From the NCBI RefSeq assembly GCF_051967575.1, contig NZ_JBQCJW010000013.1:16477-80476 (forward strand): a DNA stretch of 64,000 bases, read 5' to 3'. Position 1 is the stretch's first letter. Each line of letters opens with the position of its first letter. The translations under genes and the position numbers were made by a program. This document shows, one piece after another, positions 26,505-35,633 of the stretch. The notes under the pieces were generated by a model. It made no database searches and was not told the origin of the DNA. It worked only from the letters and a program-made list of their open reading frames with translations. The stretch comes from Solibacillus silvestris_B. GTDB lineage: Bacteria; Bacillota; Bacilli; Bacillales_A; Planococcaceae.

Positions 26505-28811
26505 ATGGGGATGTTTCAGTTGTTCGGGAAGGAATTGCAGTTGCTCGCCAATCGGAAAGGCTTGTTGTTTGCATTGATCGGTGTGATGCTAATTCCGATT
26601 GTGTATGCAGCGGTGCTATTGTCCGCTACATGGGGACCGTACGACAATCTTGATAATTTGCCTGTTGCATTTGTCAACAATGATGCAGGCGGTGTATCAA
26701 GCGGTCAACCGATTAATGTCGGCAATGATTTAATGGAAACATTAAAAGAGAGCAAATCATTGGGTTGGCATTTTGTTACGGAAGAGGAAGCGATGAAAGG
26801 GCTGGAAAATCAGGAATATTATTTAATAGTGGAAGTTCCTGAAGACTTTTCACAAAAAGTAACAACGGTTTTAGATGCAAATCCGCAAGTGCCGGAGCTG
26901 CGCTATATTCAAAACGAAGGGCTCAACTTTATGGGTGCCCAAGTGACGAATAGCGCAGTCGAAAAACTTCGAGAACAACTAGGGGACAAAATTACGGCAA
27001 CATATGCAAGGACCGTTTTTTCCAAGTTTACGGATATTGAAACAGGTTTTGCAACAGGGGCTGACGGATCGAAGCAAATTTTGGACGGCACTGAACAATT
27101 AGCCGTGGGGACGAACACATTGCTAGCTTCATTGTCTGAAAAATCGGATGATATTAACCAACTTGCTGCAGGGGCTAAAACAGCAGATGACGGCGCAGGC
27201 CAAATTTTATCGGCGATTAATGGGGGTGCAAATGATATTAATCGTTTAGCATCAGGTTCACGTCAAGTAGCGAATGGTGCGTCACAATTAAAGGGCGGGT
27301 CACAACAAGTGCTGGCTGGTCTCACTTCGTTAAAGGGCGGCTCAACGGAGATTTACACAGGCTTGCAGCAACTACAGCCAGGCTCTGAAAATTTATTAAA
27401 TGGTCTGCAACAACTGTCAACAGGGGCAAATCAACTATATGCAGGGATTGCAATAGGGGATGGCACACAAACAAATCCAGGTTTAGCAAAAGGTTTAACC
27501 GAGCTTTCCACTGTGCTGCATTCTAAGCAGGGGGATATTGAACAAATGGCGCAAGGGGCAACATTATTGCAAAGTTTAGCACAGGCACCTGGCTTGGAAG
27601 CATACCGGGAAAACCTATTAGCATTAAGCGCGGGACTGAGTGAGCTCGGAGCCGTTTATCCTGTTGCCGTTCAAAGCGCGAACGCATTAAGCAATGGCGC
27701 AAATCAGATTGCGCAGTCAATGCCTGCATTAACATCAGGGCTAGATAACGCAATTGCAGGACAAAATTCAATTGTAGCAGGCATTAGTGCATTGACGGTT
27801 GGACAAGAGCGTGCCGTAAATGGCATCGATGAACTTATCGCAGGTCAAACCGCATTAGTTTCAGGAGCAACAACATTGGCTGGCGGTGCTTCGCAAGTCG
27901 CTAACGGCAATGCATCCTTAACGGGATCGTGGAATCAATTAGGCACAGGTGTTGCAAGCTTGAAAAATGGCTTAACACAAATTAGCAGCGGAAATGAAAC
28001 AGTAGCTTTAGGATGGCAAACGATGACTGAAGGTGTCACAACATTGAATGATGGGGCAACTCGTCTCCAGGAGGGATCAAGCGAATTAGCGACTGGTTTG
28101 GAAGGCGGGCGTGATCAAGTAGCGGCAATCCGCATTACGGATGAAAATATTGCGATGTTCTCCTCGCCGGTCGCGCTGGCAGGGGAGAAGTTGAATGCAT
28201 ATGAATATTATCGCGATTCAACAGCACCATATATTTTATCGCTTGCCTTATTTGTAGGGGTGCTTGTATTATCAATGCTTGTCGATTTTAAAAAGCCAGC
28301 CGTTTTACCGAAATCAGCGGTTAGTTGGTTTGTTAGCAAATGGTTGCAATTGGCACTATTCGCAACAATGCAGGCTTTGCTTGTGGCGGTATTTACATTA
28401 GTTGTTCTACAGCTAGCTGTTGACAATATTCTGATGTATATTTTGTTCGCGGTTTTTGCAAGTATTGTCTTTATGACGATTATATTCTTCTTCGTGTCAG
28501 TTGCAGGCCATATCGGACGTTTTGTTGCACTAGTTTTTGTTGTTGCACAATTATCCATTACCGGCTCAAATTTGCCGATTCCGATGCTTCCTGATAATTT
28601 ACAGGCAGTTAGTGCATTTTTGCCATTCACGTATTCTATTTCCGGTTTTAAATCGGTTATTTCATTAGGCGATTTATCGTTGCTGACATCAAATACAGCG
28701 ATATTGGCTATCTATTTAATCGGCGCATCAGTATTGGCGTTCATAGCCTTCGCAGTAAGCTATAAATCAATGACGACGAAATATACACCGGAAATACAGC
28801 CGACTGCATAA
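26505..28811 (+). CDS. yhgE: YhgE/Pip domain membrane protein
   Basis: A 768-residue membrane protein of the YhgE/Pip family. One N-terminal helix (about residues 18-38) precedes a conserved extracellular start (NLPVAFVNNDAGG), then a very long region of heptad-like repeats of the L-x-x-G type (GTEQLAVGTNTLLASL, QLKGGSQQVLAGLTSL, NGASQLKGG), and five or six C-terminal helices from about 575. The family includes phage-infection protein Pip of Lactococcus and YhgE of Bacillus; it resembles ABC-2-type permeases in topology. Physiological role is unknown. AGGGGG gives good spacing to ATG 26505. Confidence 0.9.
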   Translation: MGMFQLFGKELQLLANRKGLLFALIGVMLIPIVYAAVLLSATWGPYDNLDNLPVAFVNNDAGGVSSGQPINVGNDLMETLKESKSLGWHFVTEEEAMKGLENQEYYLIVEVPEDFSQKVTTVLDANPQVPELRYIQNEGLNFMGAQVTNSAVEKLREQLGDKITATYARTVFSKFTDIETGFATGADGSKQILDGTEQLAVGTNTLLASLSEKSDDINQLAAGAKTADDGAGQILSAINGGANDINRLASGSRQVANGASQLKGGSQQVLAGLTSLKGGSTEIYTGLQQLQPGSENLLNGLQQLSTGANQLYAGIAIGDGTQTNPGLAKGLTELSTVLHSKQGDIEQMAQGATLLQSLAQAPGLEAYRENLLALSAGLSELGAVYPVAVQSANALSNGANQIAQSMPALTSGLDNAIAGQNSIVAGISALTVGQERAVNGIDELIAGQTALVSGATTLAGGASQVANGNASLTGSWNQLGTGVASLKNGLTQISSGNETVALGWQTMTEGVTTLNDGATRLQEGSSELATGLEGGRDQVAAIRITDENIAMFSSPVALAGEKLNAYEYYRDSTAPYILSLALFVGVLVLSMLVDFKKPAVLPKSAVSWFVSKWLQLALFATMQALLVAVFTLVVLQLAVDNILMYILFAVFASIVFMTIIFFFVSVAGHIGRFVALVFVVAQLSITGSNLPIPMLPDNLQAVSAFLPFTYSISGFKSVISLGDLSLLTSNTAILAIYLIGASVLAFIAFAVSYKSMTTKYTPEIQPTA

Positions 28812-28853
28812 ACAAAAAATCCACCGAATCTCCATATGAGACGAGGTGGATCT
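28812..28853 (-). terminator. terminator for the minus-strand pair (and yhgE)
   Basis: ATCCACC (28819-28825) pairs with GGTGGAT (28845-28851), extended inside by TCTC/GAGA. Read on the minus strand it is followed by a run of T. Confidence 0.75.
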
Positions 28854-28871
28854 TTCGATGCTGCATTTAAT

Positions 28872-29165
28872 TTAAAGCTCTATATGTGCGACCATGCCTT
28901 CTTCGTCATCAATGGCAAGAGTGATGCGTGCCGACATAGAATCCCGGCCAAGCTGCTCATCGATGTATAGACGCAGCGCCATAATGAAGTTGACTGAATT
29001 ATAAACTTCTAATTGACCGTTGTAAAAAGCCTCTGCTGAATATCCGGCGGCATCATCATACATAAGCTCCACTTCAATTTCTTCCGGTGCCGCATTTTTG
29101 AATTTTGCGTGAAATAGGCAGACTGCATTAATTAAATCCTGTTCGAGCAACGTTAGCTTTTCCAC
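28872..29165 (-). CDS. DUF2653 family protein (YxcD-like)
   Basis: 97 residues, acidic, no signal peptide. The start EKLTLLEQDLINAVCLFHAK and the segment EVELMYDDAAGYSAEA resemble YxcD of B. subtilis (DUF2653), whose function is unknown. GTG 29165 lies behind AGAGGTAA, and the gene overlaps the stop of the upstream membrane-protein gene by 13 bases, so the two are probably co-translated. Confidence 0.78.
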   Translation of the reverse strand: MEKLTLLEQDLINAVCLFHAKFKNAAPEEIEVELMYDDAAGYSAEAFYNGQLEVYNSVNFIMALRLYIDEQLGRDSMSARITLAIDDEEGMVAHIEL

Positions 29166-29614
29166 GTTTCCGTTACCTCTTTTTCTTTTTTGCGCTTAAT
29201 TAATTGATAAATCTTCACTAAGAAGAATACAATCGCTGCGATGGCTGCCACGTTTATTAGTAAACCTAAAATATTGCCGAGCATACCCATCCCGGCAAAT
29301 AAGCTGCCGAATAATAACCCGGCCAGACCGCCTAGCATCAAGCCTTTCATTAAACCGCCTTTATTAGAGGAAGCTTTGTTTGTGTTATCTTTTTTAGTCG
29401 TTGTGCCATTGTTTTGTTTGGCAGTTGTTGGATTTGTGGCATCATTATTATTCTTTTGAATGTTTGTATTGTTATTGTTTCCGCTAAAGCCCTTTTTACC
29501 TGATTTGTATGACTTTGCTTCTACTGTCTGTGCATCGTTAGCAAAGAAAAGCGATGTTCCTACACTGGAAAATACAAGTGCGAATGCTAACAATACGGCT
29601 GATAATTTCTTCAT
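29153..29614 (-). CDS. secreted/membrane protein of unknown function, Asn-rich linker
   Basis: 153 residues. An N-terminal signal-like segment (1-33, KKLSAVLLAFALVFSSVG) is followed by a basic, Asn/Thr-rich low-complexity stretch (about 37-83), a Gly/Met/Leu-rich helix pair (GGLMKGLMLGGLAGLLFG; LGLLINVAAIAAIVFFLVK) and a charged tail. The glycine-rich helix pair recalls the N-terminus of Tim44-like bacterial proteins, but the Tim44 domain itself is absent. GGGGGAAAG precedes ATG 29614. Forms a unit with the overlapping DUF2653 gene. Confidence 0.72.
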   Translation of the reverse strand: MKKLSAVLLAFALVFSSVGTSLFFANDAQTVEAKSYKSGKKGFSGNNNNTNIQKNNNDATNPTTAKQNNGTTTKKDNTNKASSNKGGLMKGLMLGGLAGLLFGSLFAGMGMLGNILGLLINVAAIAAIVFFLVKIYQLIKRKKEKEVTETWKS

Positions 29615-29866
29615 GTCTTTCCCCCAAATAGTCTATTTCTATACTTTACTAGTATATCAAAAAGGGACATGGATAGAAAATAAAAACTCTTTCGAATAAT
29701 TTTGCATACATTTCTTGAGTGATAACAATTGCTTGTAAAAATAACGAAAAATATTGTATTCGTAAAAGTGAAATTGTATGATGAAAAGTACATTTAGACG
29801 AAAATTCAGAATTTACATCATTATGTGAATAAAAATATCGTCGGAAAAAAATTGGGGGAAGTTAAG

Positions 29867-30850
29867 ATGAGCAAAATTCGTATTGGTATTGTAGGTTACG
29901 GAAATTTAGGGCGTGGTGTAGAAGCGGCAATCAGTCAAAATGCCGATATGGAGTTAGTTGCCGTTTTTACACGACGTGATCCAGCAACTGTTTTGATTCA
30001 ATCGGTAAATGTACCCGTTTATTTAGTGGATGACGCGCCAACTTATAAAGACCAAATTGATGTGATGATTTTATGCGGCGGTTCTGCTACAGATTTACCA
30101 GAGCAAGTTCCGCATTTCGCACAATGGTTTAATACGATTGATAGCTATGATACACATGCGAATATCCCGGCATTTTTTGAAGCGGCGGACGCAGCGGCTC
30201 AAAAAAGCGGTACAGTATCGATCATATCGGTTGGATGGGATCCGGGGTTATTTTCATTAAATCGTTTATTAGGGGAAACGGTATTACCAGTGGGCAATAC
30301 ATACACATTTTGGGGCGATGGCTTAAGCCAGGGACACTCGGATGCTGTGCGCCGCATTGCTGGTGTGAAAAAGGCGGTACAGTACACATTGCCAATCCAA
30401 TCAGCGGTAGAGCGTGTACGAAATGGGGAAAACCCGGAGCTGACAACACGTGAAAAACATGCGCGGGATTGCTATGTAGTGTTGGAAGATAGTGTAGATG
30501 CAGCACATATTGAAAAAGAAATTAAAGAAATGCCGAACTATTTTGCTGATTATGATACGACTGTCAACTTCATTACAGAAGCGGAGTTTAATGAAAAACA
30601 CCAAGGCATGCCCCATGGCGGTTTTGTAATCCGTTCAGGTCAATCAGGCGAAGGAGATAGACAGATTTTAGAGTTTTCATTAAAGCTTGATTCGAATCCG
30701 ATGTTCACATCAAGCGTATTAGTTGCCTATGCCCGTGCAGCTTATAAACTAAGCGAAAAAGGGGAAAAGGGCGCAAAAACAGTGTTTGATATTCCATTTG
30801 GCCTGCTTTCGCCAAAATCGCCAGCAGACTTGCGTAAAGAATTACTGTAA
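29867..30850 (+). CDS. ddh: meso-diaminopimelate D-dehydrogenase
   Basis: Makes meso-2,6-diaminopimelate in one NADPH-dependent step from tetrahydrodipicolinate and ammonia, bypassing the longer acylated routes to lysine and peptidoglycan precursor. 327 residues: NADP-binding GIVGYGNLGRGVEAAI near the N-terminus, ILCGGSATDLPEQ, and the substrate-site segment GWDPGLFSLNR. The enzyme was characterised in Lysinibacillus (Bacillus) sphaericus, fitting the proposed family. GGGGGAAG precedes ATG 29867; a GTG 42 bases upstream is less likely. Single gene with a strong terminator downstream. Confidence 0.95.
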   Translation: MSKIRIGIVGYGNLGRGVEAAISQNADMELVAVFTRRDPATVLIQSVNVPVYLVDDAPTYKDQIDVMILCGGSATDLPEQVPHFAQWFNTIDSYDTHANIPAFFEAADAAAQKSGTVSIISVGWDPGLFSLNRLLGETVLPVGNTYTFWGDGLSQGHSDAVRRIAGVKKAVQYTLPIQSAVERVRNGENPELTTREKHARDCYVVLEDSVDAAHIEKEIKEMPNYFADYDTTVNFITEAEFNEKHQGMPHGGFVIRSGQSGEGDRQILEFSLKLDSNPMFTSSVLVAYARAAYKLSEKGEKGAKTVFDIPFGLLSPKSPADLRKELL

Positions 30851-30955
30851 CATATGAAATAAACGAGGCTATCTACTCTGTAAGATTAAGTATAAGTAAT
30901 TGTACATGATATTATATTCACTAGAGGCTGGAACATAACTAGTTCCAGTTCAGGC

Positions 30956-30990
30956 AAAAAGGGAAATTGCATGGTGCAATTTCCCTTTTT
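30956..30990. terminator. bidirectional terminator downstream of ddh
   Basis: AAAAAGGGAAATTGCA (30956-30971) and TGCAATTTCCCTTTTT (30975-30990) form a perfect 16-bp stem with a 3-base loop. A smaller stem CTGGAAC/GTTCCAG (30929-30948) precedes it; its GAGGCTGGAACATAACTAG context resembles ends of IS1182-like elements. Confidence 0.85.
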
Positions 30991-31021
30991 GTCATATAAT
31001 TTGAGAAAATCCGATGAGGAG

Positions 31022-31302
31022 TTAACCCCTCGCCGTATATTTCCTTAAATTTGCGGCCATTACTGCCATTCCGATTTCGTGATGCACCTTTGATTTTCCG
31101 CGGACATAAAGTCGCATGAAACCCAAATTAGCTCTCGGGAATCCAAAAACTGGCTCCTCGTCAATTTTACGTTGACGATAGATGGCAAATCTTCTTTTAC
31201 TTCTTCCACACAATGGGCTACTTGCTTCAGTTCTTTCATCGGTGGGTGGATACGGAATCGATTGATTGCACGATAGCTTGGCTCATAAGGGATGTTTAAA
31301 TT
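31022..31302 (-). pseudogene. IS1182-family transposase remnant
   Basis: On the minus strand, 31213-31022 encodes the C-terminal transposase signature FAIYRQRKIDEEPVFGFPRA followed by FMRLYVRGKSKVHHEIGMAVMA and NLRKYTARG. Just upstream in another frame (about 31293-31230) lies the N-terminal DUF772-type segment PYEPSYRAINRFRIHPPMKE. The middle of the transposase, including most of the catalytic core, is missing and the two parts are out of frame, so the element is dead. Its likely outer end is the hairpin region near 30926. Confidence 0.85.
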
Positions 31303-31374
31303 TATATATAAAATATGAAACCGATTGTATATATCACTCGTAAATATAAGTATTATTAAAAGGGGGGACGTTTT

Positions 31375-31650
31375 ATGGAATTTTCTATACTGGATGCGTT
31401 AATATTATTTATCTGTGCGTATTTATTGTTCACTGTCTTTGATTTGAGTAATAGGGTCAAAGATATGCAATCTACTTTGAAACAAATGACTAAACAAATA
31501 ATTTCACCTGATAATCCGATAAATAACGAATTAAAACAACTTTTAAAAGAAGGCTCTGATGTCAAGGCGGTAAAAAGAGCAAGAGAACTTTTTGGGCTTT
31601 CACTAGTAGAAGCGAAACAATATATTGATAAATTAAAAAGTGAAATTTAG
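31375..31650 (+). CDS. small membrane protein with ribosomal L7/L12-like C-terminal domain
   Basis: 91 residues. A hydrophobic N-terminus (residues 4-22) and a short coiled segment are followed by EGSDVKAVKRARELFGLSLV and EAKQYIDKLKSE, the alpha-helical pattern of the L7/L12 C-terminal domain. Such domains occur in small uncharacterised Bacillales membrane proteins; the role is unknown. AAAGGGGGG precedes ATG 31375. A terminator follows at 31738. Confidence 0.75.
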   Translation: MEFSILDALILFICAYLLFTVFDLSNRVKDMQSTLKQMTKQIISPDNPINNELKQLLKEGSDVKAVKRARELFGLSLVEAKQYIDKLKSEI

Positions 31651-31737
31651 TGCAATCATTACTATTTCAATTGTATTGTTATACATACCGTTATTAAATA
31701 ACGTTCCCAAATGAAAGTCTGGCTACGTAAAGAAAAG

Positions 31738-31775
31738 CAGCAAACACTCATATGACAGAGTTTGCTGGTTTTTCT
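31738..31775 (+). terminator. terminator after the L7/L12-like gene
   Basis: CAGCAAACACTC (31738-31749) pairs with GAGTTTGCTG (31758-31767), with a small bulge, followed by GGTTTTTC. Confidence 0.7.
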
Positions 31776-31923
31776 TATGAACATTATTTCATTTCGAATA
31801 AAATAATTGTATTTCAGGCTGTTTTTATGCGAATTGAATTTTTCTGGCCGGAAATGCTTTTCTTCTATAGATTTGGCACGTATGATAGAATAGATTATTT
31901 TTATATAAGAAAGGATGTTTAAT

Positions 31924-32187
31924 GTGCAGGATAAGCGTTTTGAAATCGCGCATAAAGAAGCATTGATCGGTGTCGTCCTCGTCCTTATAAACTTTGCCAT
32001 TTGGTTTGGTTTCGCTTATGGGCTAGGTTCGGATGACCCACTTCAATATAAATATGTTTTAGGCTTTCCAGCATGGTTTTTTTATAGCTGTATCGCCGGA
32101 ACCATTTTTATGATTGTTTCGATTTGGGTTGCAATGAAGCTTTTCTTCAAAGATATTTCCCTTGAAGAGGAGGACGAGCATAAATGA
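31924..32187 (+). CDS. yhdT: YhdT family protein, partner of PanF
   Basis: About 87 residues with two hydrophobic helices (GVVLVLINFAIWFGFAYGLG; FFYSCIAGTIFMIVSIWVAM) and an acidic tail. This matches YhdT/DUF997, which in many bacteria directly precedes panF. GTG 31924 is chosen because AAGGA at 31911-31915 lies 8 bases away; the ATG at 31915 would overlap that site. Its TGA overlaps the panF ATG (ATGA). Confidence 0.88.
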   Translation: MQDKRFEIAHKEALIGVVLVLINFAIWFGFAYGLGSDDPLQYKYVLGFPAWFFYSCIAGTIFMIVSIWVAMKLFFKDISLEEEDEHK

Positions 32188-33632
32188 TGCATTGGCAAGT
32201 AATTATTCCGCTCCTACTTTTTCTCATCATTATTTTTGGTATAGGTATTTGGGCAAATCGTCAAGTGCGCACTTCCAACTCGTTTTTGCAGGAGTACTTT
32301 TTAGGCGGCCGTGAAATGGGGGGCTTCATCCTTGCGATGACGATGATGGCGACATACGGCAGTGCGTCGAGTTTTATCGGAGGGCCGGGGGTTGCCTACA
32401 ACACAGGGCTCGGCTGGGTACTTCTTGCAATGGCTCAGCTTCCGGCAGGCTACTTTGTTTTAATGGTGCTTGGCAAGAAGTTTGCGATTGTGTCGCGCCG
32501 TATTGAAGCGATCACATTGATCGACTTTTTAAAGAAACGATATGACAGTAATACGATCATTATTTTATCGGCAATCAGCATCATTATATTCTTGTTTGCA
32601 TCGATGACCGCACAATGGGTTGGCGGTGCGCGCTTAATAGAGTCTTTAACAGGGCTTTCCTACACGAATGCGCTTTTGATTTTCGCTGTTGCGGTATTGG
32701 CCTATGTGATTATAGGCGGGTTCCGTGCAGTGGCATTGACAGATGCGCTGCAGGGCTCGATCATGATTATCGGGACGGTCATTTTATTAGTGGCGACAGT
32801 ATTTGCCGGTGGCGGGGTTGAAAATATTATGCAAAATTTAGTCGCCGAAAACCCCAATTTAGTCTCGCCGTTTGGGGCATCCGGCAATTTAACCCCTTTA
32901 TATGTTTCGACATTTTGGATTTTAATCGGTTTAGGGGTTATCGGTCTGCCGCAAATTGCGGTGCGTGCAATGAGCTATAAAGATTCCAAAAGCTTGCATC
33001 GGGCAATTTTAATCGGTACTGTAGGGATTGGGACAATTATGTTGGGCATGCATTTAATCGGGGTGTTTGCACGTCCGGTCATGCCGGGAATTGAAATTGG
33101 GGACAAGGTAATGCCATTATTGACATTGGAAGTATTGCCGCCTGTTTTAGCGGGAATTGTGCTCGCTGCTCCAATGGCCGCCATTATGTCGACCGTAAAT
33201 GCATTATTAATATTAGTAAGCTCGACAGTTGTGAAAGATATTTATTTGAATTATATAAATCCTGAAGCAAGCGATGCCCAAATTAAAACGAGCAGCTTTT
33301 GGGTGACGACGGTCATAGGAATTGCAGTTGTCCTATTCGCGGTAAAGCCGCCGGAATTATTAATAATGCTGAATTTATTCGCATTTGGCGGATTGGAGTC
33401 GGCATTTTTATGGAGTGTTGTTTTTGGTCTTTACTGGAAGAAGGCGAACAAATACGGGGCAATCAGTTCAATGGTAGTCGGGTTGGCGCTTTATATTATT
33501 ATTTATCAATTTTCCGAGAATATTTACGGCATGCATTCCGTGACAATTCCGATTATCGCCTCGTTCATCACATTTGTTGCCATCAGCCTAATCGCACAAA
33601 AAGTGAAGAAAATAGAGGATTATCATTTTTAA
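32184..33632 (+). CDS. panF: sodium/pantothenate symporter
   Basis: A 482-residue sodium:solute symporter with about 13 hydrophobic helices. LGGREMGGFILAMTMMATY, SASSFIGGPG and the YhdT neighbour identify PanF within the SSS family. It imports pantothenate, the coenzyme A precursor, with sodium. Two adjacent ATG codons (32184, 32187) are possible starts; the first overlaps the yhdT stop, so translational coupling is likely. A weak terminator follows. Confidence 0.92.
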   Translation: MMHWQVIIPLLLFLIIIFGIGIWANRQVRTSNSFLQEYFLGGREMGGFILAMTMMATYGSASSFIGGPGVAYNTGLGWVLLAMAQLPAGYFVLMVLGKKFAIVSRRIEAITLIDFLKKRYDSNTIIILSAISIIIFLFASMTAQWVGGARLIESLTGLSYTNALLIFAVAVLAYVIIGGFRAVALTDALQGSIMIIGTVILLVATVFAGGGVENIMQNLVAENPNLVSPFGASGNLTPLYVSTFWILIGLGVIGLPQIAVRAMSYKDSKSLHRAILIGTVGIGTIMLGMHLIGVFARPVMPGIEIGDKVMPLLTLEVLPPVLAGIVLAAPMAAIMSTVNALLILVSSTVVKDIYLNYINPEASDAQIKTSSFWVTTVIGIAVVLFAVKPPELLIMLNLFAFGGLESAFLWSVVFGLYWKKANKYGAISSMVVGLALYIIIYQFSENIYGMHSVTIPIIASFITFVAISLIAQKVKKIEDYHF

Positions 33633-33662
33633 TTGCAGAAAATTATTTGCTGACATATGGAA

Positions 33663-33698
33663 AAGCCGAGGCTATCATGAATTAGATAGTTTCGGTTT
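33663..33698 (+). terminator. panF terminator
   Basis: AAGCCGAGGCTATC (33663-33676) pairs with GATAGTTTCGGTTT (33685-33698) including G-U pairs, around an 8-base loop. Confidence 0.65.
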
Positions 33699-33771
33699 AT
33701 TTGACGTTAGATACTTATTATTATAAACTAGGTTACGTAAAGTAACTTATATGGAGATTAAGGTGATTATA

Positions 33772-34506
33772 ATGAAACAATTAATGGCGATTTTAGAAAA
33801 TAAAATTCAGCTTATCCGAAAAGACGAGTGGCAAAACATTGCGTTAGTCGGTCCTGTGAAGCTGCCGATCAAACAAGGTGAATTTGAAGCGACATTCAAA
33901 TGGTATTCATGGACTGCTGTTAATAAAAATCAGACAAAGGGGCAAGTGGTGGAATCCGTCCAGTCGATGAACTTAGCGTTTGGCCAGCAATCCTCGGTAT
34001 TAGTATACGGGGATTTTGGAAACGATGATGATGCACTGATCCGCATGCATAGCATTTGTCATACTGGCGATATATTTGGCTCACAGCGCTGTGATTGCGG
34101 CTATCAATTGCATGAATCGATGAAGATGATCGTTGAACACGGATGTGGAGCAATTTTTTATTTAGCGGATCACGAAGGGCGCGGAATTGGTCTGTTTTCG
34201 AAGTCTCTTGCTTATTTGTTGCAGGAAGAGGCGTATGATACGGTGGAAGCAAATCATGCGCTCGGCTTTGAAGACGATACACGTTCATATGATGATGCGA
34301 TTCGCGTATTGCAGGCACTGCGCATAAAACCAGTGACACTCATTACGAACAATCCGAAAAAACTTGCAGCATTGCAGGCAAGCGGGTTATTGGCTGATGG
34401 CCATATTCCTTTATGGGGCGGCCTAACGGAAACGAATGCACATTATTTGCAAACGAAAGTTCAAAAGTCGGGTCATATCGGCGAAGTGCAAAAGCTGACG
34501 GTGTAA
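33772..34506 (+). CDS. ribA: GTP cyclohydrolase II, stand-alone and divergent
   Basis: Opens the GTP ring to give diamino-ribosylamino-pyrimidinone phosphate, formate and pyrophosphate. 244 residues without the DHBP-synthase half usual in Bacillus RibBA. The zinc cysteines are Cys96, Cys107 and Cys109 (CHTGDIFGSQRCDCG) and the catalytic Arg137 lies in HEGRGIGL. The region after DTVEANHALGF reads RSYDDAIRVL where typical enzymes have RDYGIGAQIL, so this is a divergent member. AAGGTGA precedes ATG 33772. No FMN riboswitch is seen upstream. Starts a tight run with ribD, an FAD enzyme and a HAD phosphatase. Confidence 0.85.
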   Translation: MKQLMAILENKIQLIRKDEWQNIALVGPVKLPIKQGEFEATFKWYSWTAVNKNQTKGQVVESVQSMNLAFGQQSSVLVYGDFGNDDDALIRMHSICHTGDIFGSQRCDCGYQLHESMKMIVEHGCGAIFYLADHEGRGIGLFSKSLAYLLQEEAYDTVEANHALGFEDDTRSYDDAIRVLQALRIKPVTLITNNPKKLAALQASGLLADGHIPLWGGLTETNAHYLQTKVQKSGHIGEVQKLTV

Positions 34507-34520
34507 GGAGAATGAAGCGA

Positions 34521-35633
34521 ATGAAAACAGATCAAGACTACATGCGGCTTGCCCTTCAACTAGCGGCAAGTGCAAAAGGAAATACAAATCCGAACCCGCT
34601 AGTAGGAGCCGTTATTGTAAAAGACGGGGTGGTCGTAGGTACAGGACTCCATCGTAAAGCCGGAGAACCCCATGCAGAAGTCCATGCTGTTCACATGGCT
34701 GGGGAGCATGCAAAAGATGCGACAATTTATGTGACACTGGAGCCTTGTTCACATTACGGTAAAACACCGCCTTGTGCGAAGCTTGTAAAGGAAAGTGGGG
34801 TAGCCCGTGTCGTTGTGGCAACAGAAGATCCAAACCCTGAAGTGGCAGGACGCGGCATACAGCTTTTACGAAACGCAGGAATTGAAGTGGATGTCGGTAT
34901 ATTGCAGCAAGAGGCACAAAAACTAAATGAACGTTTTATTCATAATATGTTAAAGGCGCGCCCATTTGTTTCAGCGAAATTTGCGATGACACTGGATGGC
35001 AAAATTTCGACACATAATGGTCATTCCCAGTGGATTACGGGTGAAGAGGCGCGTGTCGATGTCCATGAGCTGCGCCACGAGGTGGACGGGATTTTAGTAG
35101 GTGTCCAAACGGTATTGAATGATAATCCGAAACTTACAACACGCCTTAAAGATGGAAATGGGCGAAATCCTGTGCGTATCGTGTTGGACAGCACATTGAA
35201 AACACCAATAAATGCCCACATTGCGGATACGGCGGAAGCACGGACAATCATCATTGCCGGTCCTGACGCGAGTAGGCAAAAGATGCAAGCTCTCGAAAAA
35301 CAAGGTGTGGAAATTATCCAAGTCGCAAAAGGTTCAAATGGCTTAAATATCGAAGCTGCATTGAAGGCTTTATATAAACATGGAATCACCCATTTATTAG
35401 TTGAAGGCGGCGGCAATGTCAATGCATCATTTTTGCGAAGCGGTTTAATCGACCAATATATTGTATATATTGCCCCAAAAGTGTTAGGCGGGAAAAATTC
35501 GATCACTCCATTCACAGGCGCCGATATTGATATGATTGATGCTGCCTCAAAGCTTGAATTTGATAAAGTAACTCGAATCGGAGAGGATTTGCGCATTATT
35601 GCATATCCGAAGAAGGCGAAATCTGATGAATAG
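34521..35633 (+). CDS. ribD: bifunctional pyrimidine deaminase/reductase RibD
   Basis: Deaminates then reduces the product of GTP cyclohydrolase II, giving 5-amino-6-ribitylaminouracil phosphate. About 370 residues: a cytidine-deaminase-type zinc domain (HAE 51-53, Cys76, Cys85 in EPCSHYGKTPPCAKL) and a DHFR-like reductase domain from about 147 (FVSAKFAMTLDGKIST, LLVEGGGNVNASF). GGAG 10 bases upstream favours ATG 34521 over the ATG at 34512. It follows ribA by 14 bases and overlaps the next start by 8. The ribE, ribH and ribB functions are not encoded here. Confidence 0.93.
   Translation: MKTDQDYMRLALQLAASAKGNTNPNPLVGAVIVKDGVVVGTGLHRKAGEPHAEVHAVHMAGEHAKDATIYVTLEPCSHYGKTPPCAKLVKESGVARVVVATEDPNPEVAGRGIQLLRNAGIEVDVGILQQEAQKLNERFIHNMLKARPFVSAKFAMTLDGKISTHNGHSQWITGEEARVDVHELRHEVDGILVGVQTVLNDNPKLTTRLKDGNGRNPVRIVLDSTLKTPINAHIADTAEARTIIIAGPDASRQKMQALEKQGVEIIQVAKGSNGLNIEAALKALYKHGITHLLVEGGGNVNASFLRSGLIDQYIVYIAPKVLGGKNSITPFTGADIDMIDAASKLEFDKVTRIGEDLRIIAYPKKAKSDE

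Noticed and set aside
31662..32000. Minus-strand 112-codon open frame before yhdT
   Set aside because: It covers a terminator and the yhdT start and has no recognisable domain.
33633..33771. FMN riboswitch before the ribA/ribD group
   Set aside because: The gap is only about 140 bases, is largely taken by the panF terminator, and none of the conserved RFN segments can be found.
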